A stretch of 15,966 nt of DNA from Streptomyces griseus (GTDB lineage Bacteria > Bacteroidota > Bacteroidia > Chitinophagales > Chitinophagaceae). Location of the stretch: the NCBI GenBank assembly GCA_943323705.2, contig CALPIT020000023.1, positions 1 to 15,966 on the forward strand, in the 5' to 3' direction. Below, in pieces: positions 7,701-13,700 of this stretch. Both the position numbers and the translations under genes were made by a program. Under the pieces are notes generated by a model. The model had not been told where the DNA came from and searched no databases. It saw only the letters and a list, made by a program, of their open reading frames with translations. Every line of letters begins with the position of its first letter. Position 1 is the first letter of the stretch.

Positions 7701-10700
7701 TATGTGGGTACGGGAACAGACGGGTCTAATAAGAATGAATTTTGGGAGTATGATCCTGCTACGAATGTATGGATGCAGAAAGCGAATTTTGGAGGCACAG
7801 CACGAAATGGTGCAGTAGGTTTCAGTATTGGTAATAAGGGTTATTTAGGCACGGGTTATGATGGGGCATACAAGAATGATTTTTGGGAGTATGACCCTTC
7901 TACAAATGTGTGGACACAGAAAGTTAATTTTGGGGGTGCTGGGCGTAATTATGCAGTCGGTTTTAGTATTGGAAGTAAGGCATATTTGGGAACGGGTTAT
8001 GATGGGACATCCGGGGCATACAAAAATGATTTCTGGGAATACAGCCCCACAAATACCCGCATTACAACGGGCTCGGTAACAGGTTCATATTGTCCCGGCT
8101 CATCGGTATCTGTTCCTTTCACCATTGGCTGTACGGCCTTTACCGCAGGCAATATTTTCACTGCACAATTGAGTGATTCTTCGGGTACATTTGCCAATCC
8201 TGTAAATATTGGTACGGTAACAGCAACGAGTAGTGGTACCATTACAGCCACTATGCCTGCCGTGGTAGATGCCGGCACCAAATACCGAATCAGGGTGATT
8301 GGGTCTAACCCGGTTACTTATGGTACAGACAATGGTACTGACTTTACCATTAATGCGCCCATAAATACATCTGTAAGTATCGCATCTTCGGGTACAACGG
8401 CTAATGTATGCAGCACCAATTCGCTCACATTTACAGCTACCCCCACCAATGGAGGCTTGACACCTACTTACACTTGGAAGAAAAACGGAACGACCGTAGG
8501 TACTAACAGCGCCACCTATACGAATGCATCCTGGGCAAACAATGATTCTGTTCAATGTTTAATGACCAGTAATGCCACATGCCCATTACCGGCTACCACA
8601 TGGAGTAATAAGATTTTCATCAACCTAGATAACCCAACAGCTAACACCTGGCAGCAAAAAGCGGATGTAGGATTTACACAAGCTATTGGTGGGTCAAATG
8701 CAAATTCAAGAAGGGGAGCTATATCATTCAATATTGGTACCAAAGCATATATGGGTACGGGTTATAATTCTGTACTAAATATTAGGATGAATGATTTTTG
8801 GGAGTATGATCCTACCTCAAACATATGGACACAAAAAGCTAATTTTAGTGGTACGGCACGAGGTGATGCAGTTGGATTTAGTGTGGGTGCAAAGGGTTAT
8901 TTAGGAATGGGTTCAAATAGTACATATTTCAATGATTTTTGGGAATATGATCCCGCTACAAATTTATGGACTCAGAAAGCTAACTTTGGAGGCGTAGGTC
9001 GGGAGCGTGCCATTGGATTCAGTATAGGCAGTAAAGGTTATGTTGGAACTGGACGTGATGCGATCGGAAACAAAAATGATTTTTGGGAGTATGATCCAAT
9101 AACAAATTTATGGACGCAGAAAGCGAATTTTGGAGGTACAGCACGTTTTGGTGCCGTAGGTTTCAGTATCGGTAATAAGGGTTATTTAGGAACGGGTTAT
9201 GATGGGGCATTAAAGAATGATTTCTGGGAGTATGATCCTGCTTCAAATAGTTGGATACAGAAAGCAAACTTCGGTGGCACAGCTCGTTATATTGCTACAG
9301 GTTTTAATATAGGCGAAAAGGGATATCTAGGCACAGGTACTAATGGATCATCATACGAAAATGATTTTTGGGAGTATGATCCTGCTTCAAATTCATGGAC
9401 GCAGAAAACTAATTTTAATGGAAGAGGTCGTTTTGGTGCCTCAGGATTTAACATTGGAAGTAAAGGGTATATTAGTTTTGGGGATGTAGGAAACTATCAA
9501 ACTTATGATACTTGGGAGTACGATGCTGTTGCAAATTCATGGACGCAAAAAGCAAATTTAGGCGAGACTCGTCATTTTGCTGTAGGATTCAATATCGGTA
9601 GTAAAGGGTATGTGGGTAATGGCAATACTCTTGAGAATTTTGATTTTTGGGAGTATGACCCTATGACTAATGCATGGACACAAAAAGCAAATTTTGGCAG
9701 TTCAGTACGTTCTGGAGCCGTAGGATTTAGTATCGGAAATAAGGGATATGTTGGTACGGGAACAGATGGTACGAATAAAAATGATTTTTGGGAATACGAC
9801 CCCCTTTTAAATATATGGTCGCAGAAGTCAAATTTTGGAGGAACCGCCCGTTTTTATGCGGTTGGCTTTAGTATTGGAAATAAAGGATATATTGGTACTG
9901 GTTATGATGGTGTAAGAAAGAATGATTTTTGGGAATACAATCCTGCTACAAACGAATGGACCCAAAAAGCTAATTTTGGTGGCACAGCACGTTATGGAGC
10001 AGTGGGATTTAGTATAGGAAATAAAGGATATGTGGGAATAGGAGATGATGGCGTTTACAAGAATGATTTTTGGGAATATGATCCTACTACAAATGCATGG
10101 ACCCAAAAATCAAATTTTGGAGGTACGGCACGCTATGGAGCCGTAGGATTCAGTATCGGGAATAAGGGCTATCTAGGTACCGGGAGTGATGGAGGAAGGA
10201 AGAATGATTTTTGGGAGTATGATCCGGCTACCAATTTATGGTTGCAGAAAGCTAATTTTGGTGGCACAGCAAGATCTAATTCTGTAGGATTCAGCATTGG
10301 AAATAAAGGCTATTTAGGGACGGGGCTAGATGTTGCAACAAGCAAGAGCGACTTCTGGGAATACAGCCCCAACAACACGCGCATTACAACCGGCTCGGTA
10401 ACAGGTTCATATTGTCCCGGCTCCTCGGTATCTGTTCCTTACACCATTGGTTGTACGGCCTTCACCGCAGGCAATATTTTCACTGCACAATTGAGTGATT
10501 CTTCGGGTACATTTGCCAATCCTATAAATATTGGTACGGTAACAGCAACGGGTAGTGGCACTATTACCGCCACTATGCCAATCGTAGTAGATGCCGGCAC
10601 CAAATACCGCATCAGGGTAATTGGGTCTAACCCGGTTAATTATGGTACAGACAATGGTACTGACCTTACCATCAATGCGCCCATAAATACCTCTGTAAGT

Positions 10701-13700
10701 ATCGCATCTTCGGGTACAACGGCTAATGTATGCAGCACTAATTCGCTTACATTTAATGCCACGCCTACCAATGGCGGGTCATCACCAGTTTATACCTGGA
10801 AGAAAAATGGGGTTACCGTAGGCACTAACAGTGCTACCTATACGAATGATTCATGGGCAAACAATGATTCTGTTCAATGCTTAATGACCAGTAATGCCAC
10901 TTGTCCGTTACCTGCCACCACCTGGAGTAATAAGATTTTCATCAACCTCGATAATCCAATAGCTAATTCCTGGCAGCAAAAAGCGGATTTTGGCTTCACA
11001 CAAGCGAATGTTCCAAATTATAAAAGAAGTGCAGCTGTAGCATTTAGCATTGGTAATAAAGGTTATATGGGTACTGGTAATGACGGATCGACAAACAAGA
11101 ATGATTTTTGGGAATATAATACTTCGACAAATATATGGACTCAAAAAGCAGACTTTGCAGGTTCTGCTCGTGATTATGCCATTGGGTTTAGTATCGGCAG
11201 CAAGGGATATCTGGGCACGGGAAATGATGGGGCATACAAGAATGACTTTTGGGAATATGATCCTTCGACAAATATATGGACTCAAAAAGCTTCAATAGGG
11301 AGCACAGGTCGTTATGGTGCTATAGGTTTTTGTATTGGAAGTAAAGGCTATGTTGGACTTGGCTATGTTGATCAAAATGGCTTTAAAAATGATTTCTGGG
11401 AATACGATCCCACAACAAATTTATGGACACAGAAGGCTAATTTCAGTGGGGAAGGACGTATGTGTGCTGTTGGCTTCAGCATAGGCACCAAAGGTTATAT
11501 AGGTACAGGTGCTAAATCTGGCGTGACATTCAATGATTTTTGGGAGTATAATCCTTTAGTAAATCTATGGACTCAGAGGGCTAATTTTGGGGGTGTGGCG
11601 CGTGTATCTGCTGTAGGGTTTGGAATTGGTTCAAAAGGTTATTTGGGATCAGGTGATAATAATAACTTTAATACTTTCAATGATTTTTGGCAATATGACC
11701 CTCTAGTAAATACTTGGATACAGAAAGCCAATTTAGGTATTATAGCAGATCGTAACTCATTTTCATTTAGTACCAGCGGCAATGGCTATATTGGTGGAGG
11801 TTTAAACAATGATAATTTTTGGCAATACGATACATTATTGAATACATGGAAACAAAAAGTGAGTCCAGGCGGATTAATTCGCGAGGGTGCCGCAAGTTTC
11901 AGTATCCGAAACAAGGGGTATGTTGGTATTGGAAATAGCTCAACAGGCTACAAGAATGATTTTTGGGAGTATGACCCGGCATTGAATACATGGACTCAGA
12001 AAGCGAATTTTGGTGGTACATCACGAGCCTATGCCACAAGCTTTAGCATTGGAAGCAAGGGTTACATCGGAACAGGAAATGATGCTGCTGGTTATAAAAA
12101 TGATTTTTGGGAGTATGATCCTGGCACCAATTTGTGGTCCCAGAAAGCAAATTTTGGCGGTACGGCACGTACTTCAGCCGTAGGATTCAATATCGGTAAT
12201 AAAGGATATGTGGGTACGGGTTATGATGGTTCAAACAAGAATGATTTTTGGGAGTATAATCCTGGAACAAATATTTGGACGCAGCAAGCGAGTTTCGCAG
12301 GAGTGTCACGATATGGAGCTGTAGGTTTTAGCATAGGGAATAAAGGGTATTTAGGATTGGGTAATAATTCCGGAATCGGGTATAGGAATGATTTTTGGGA
12401 GTTCAATCCAGCGCTTAATGCATGGATACAGAAGGCGAATTTTAGCGGTACTGCGCGATGGCAAGCAGTAGGTTTCAGCATCGGAAGTAAAGGGTATATT
12501 GGCACCGGCTATGATGGTGCAAATAAAAATGATTTTTGGGAGTATGATCCTGGCACCAATTTGTGGTCCCAGAAAGCAAATTTTGGCGGTACGGCACGTA
12601 CTTTAGCCGTAGGATTCAGTATAGGTAATAAGGGGTATTTGGGTACAGCCCCCAACAATGCAGACTTCTGGGAATACAGCCCCACAAATACCCGCATTAC
12701 AACCGGCTCCATATCGGGTGCAATTTGTCGCGGCTCTTCGGTGTCAATTCCTTACTCCATTGGTTGTACGGCCTTTACGGCAGGCAATATTTTCACCGCA
12801 CAATTAAGCGATTCTTCCGGTATGTTTGGTAACCCTGTAAATATAGGCACGCTAACAGCAACGGGTAGTGGCACCATAACAGGATTAATTCCTGATAATA
12901 CTTTGGGAGGGTCAAAATATAGAATAAGGGTGGTTGGTTCATTGCCGGAAACTTATGGCCTTATCAGTGAAAATGATTTTACCATTCTTGTACAAAGCAT
13001 TAGTACTACAAATGTTACTAAGTGTTCCAATGAACTTCCTTATTCATGGAACGGAAATAGTTACAGTGCGGCAGGTACATACAGCGTTACACTAACCAAT
13101 TCAGTAGGCTGCGATTCTGTAGCTAATCTAATATTGACAGTAAAAAATACATCCAGCAGCAGCACACTTGTGTCTATCTGCCCCACTCAACTTCCTTACA
13201 ACTGGAACGGCAACAACTATAGCAATGCAGATACATATAGTGTGACGCTTACTAATTCTGTAGGCTGCGACTCGGTAGCCAATTTAGTGCTGACAGTAAA
13301 CAATACATCAAGCAGCAGTACGCCAGTGACAATTTGTTCCAATCAGTTGCCCTATAGCTGGAATGGCAATAGCTACATTACTGCTGGTACATATAGCGTG
13401 ACGCTGACCAATTTAGTTGGTTGTGATTCGATAGCCACTTTAGTGCTGATAGTAAACAATACACCTAGAAGTAGCATCAATAGTGTGACTATTTGCTCAA
13501 ATCAGCTACCCTATAGCTGGAACGGCACCAGCTACAACTCGGCAGGTACATACAGCGTGTCGCTTACTAATTCAGTAGGTTGCGACTCTGTAGCTAATTT
13601 ATTGCTTACAGTAAATAATACTTCCAGCAGCAGCACGCCCGTATCAATCTGTTCCGGTCAACTTCCCTATACCTGGAATGGTAATAGCTACAGCGTTGCG

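Noticed and set aside
6736..8079. Short plus-strand frames in another register (6736-6963, 7561-7818, 7858-8079)
   Set aside because: They are shifted readings of the kelch repeat (recurring GSMILL..., RKLILE...). The kelch frame is continuous through them.
7559..8555. Several minus-strand open frames opposite kelch block 1 and the B-A linker
   Set aside because: Their protein sequences repeat with the kelch period and are reverse readings of the repeats; the B/A-module frame (8100-8555) is Cys-rich low-quality sequence.
6315..12677. Regularly spaced ~144-base repeats considered as a CRISPR-like or satellite array
   Set aside because: The repeats are coding, in frame throughout, and vary at codon-sensible positions; the unit length and lack of spacer/repeat structure do not fit CRISPR.
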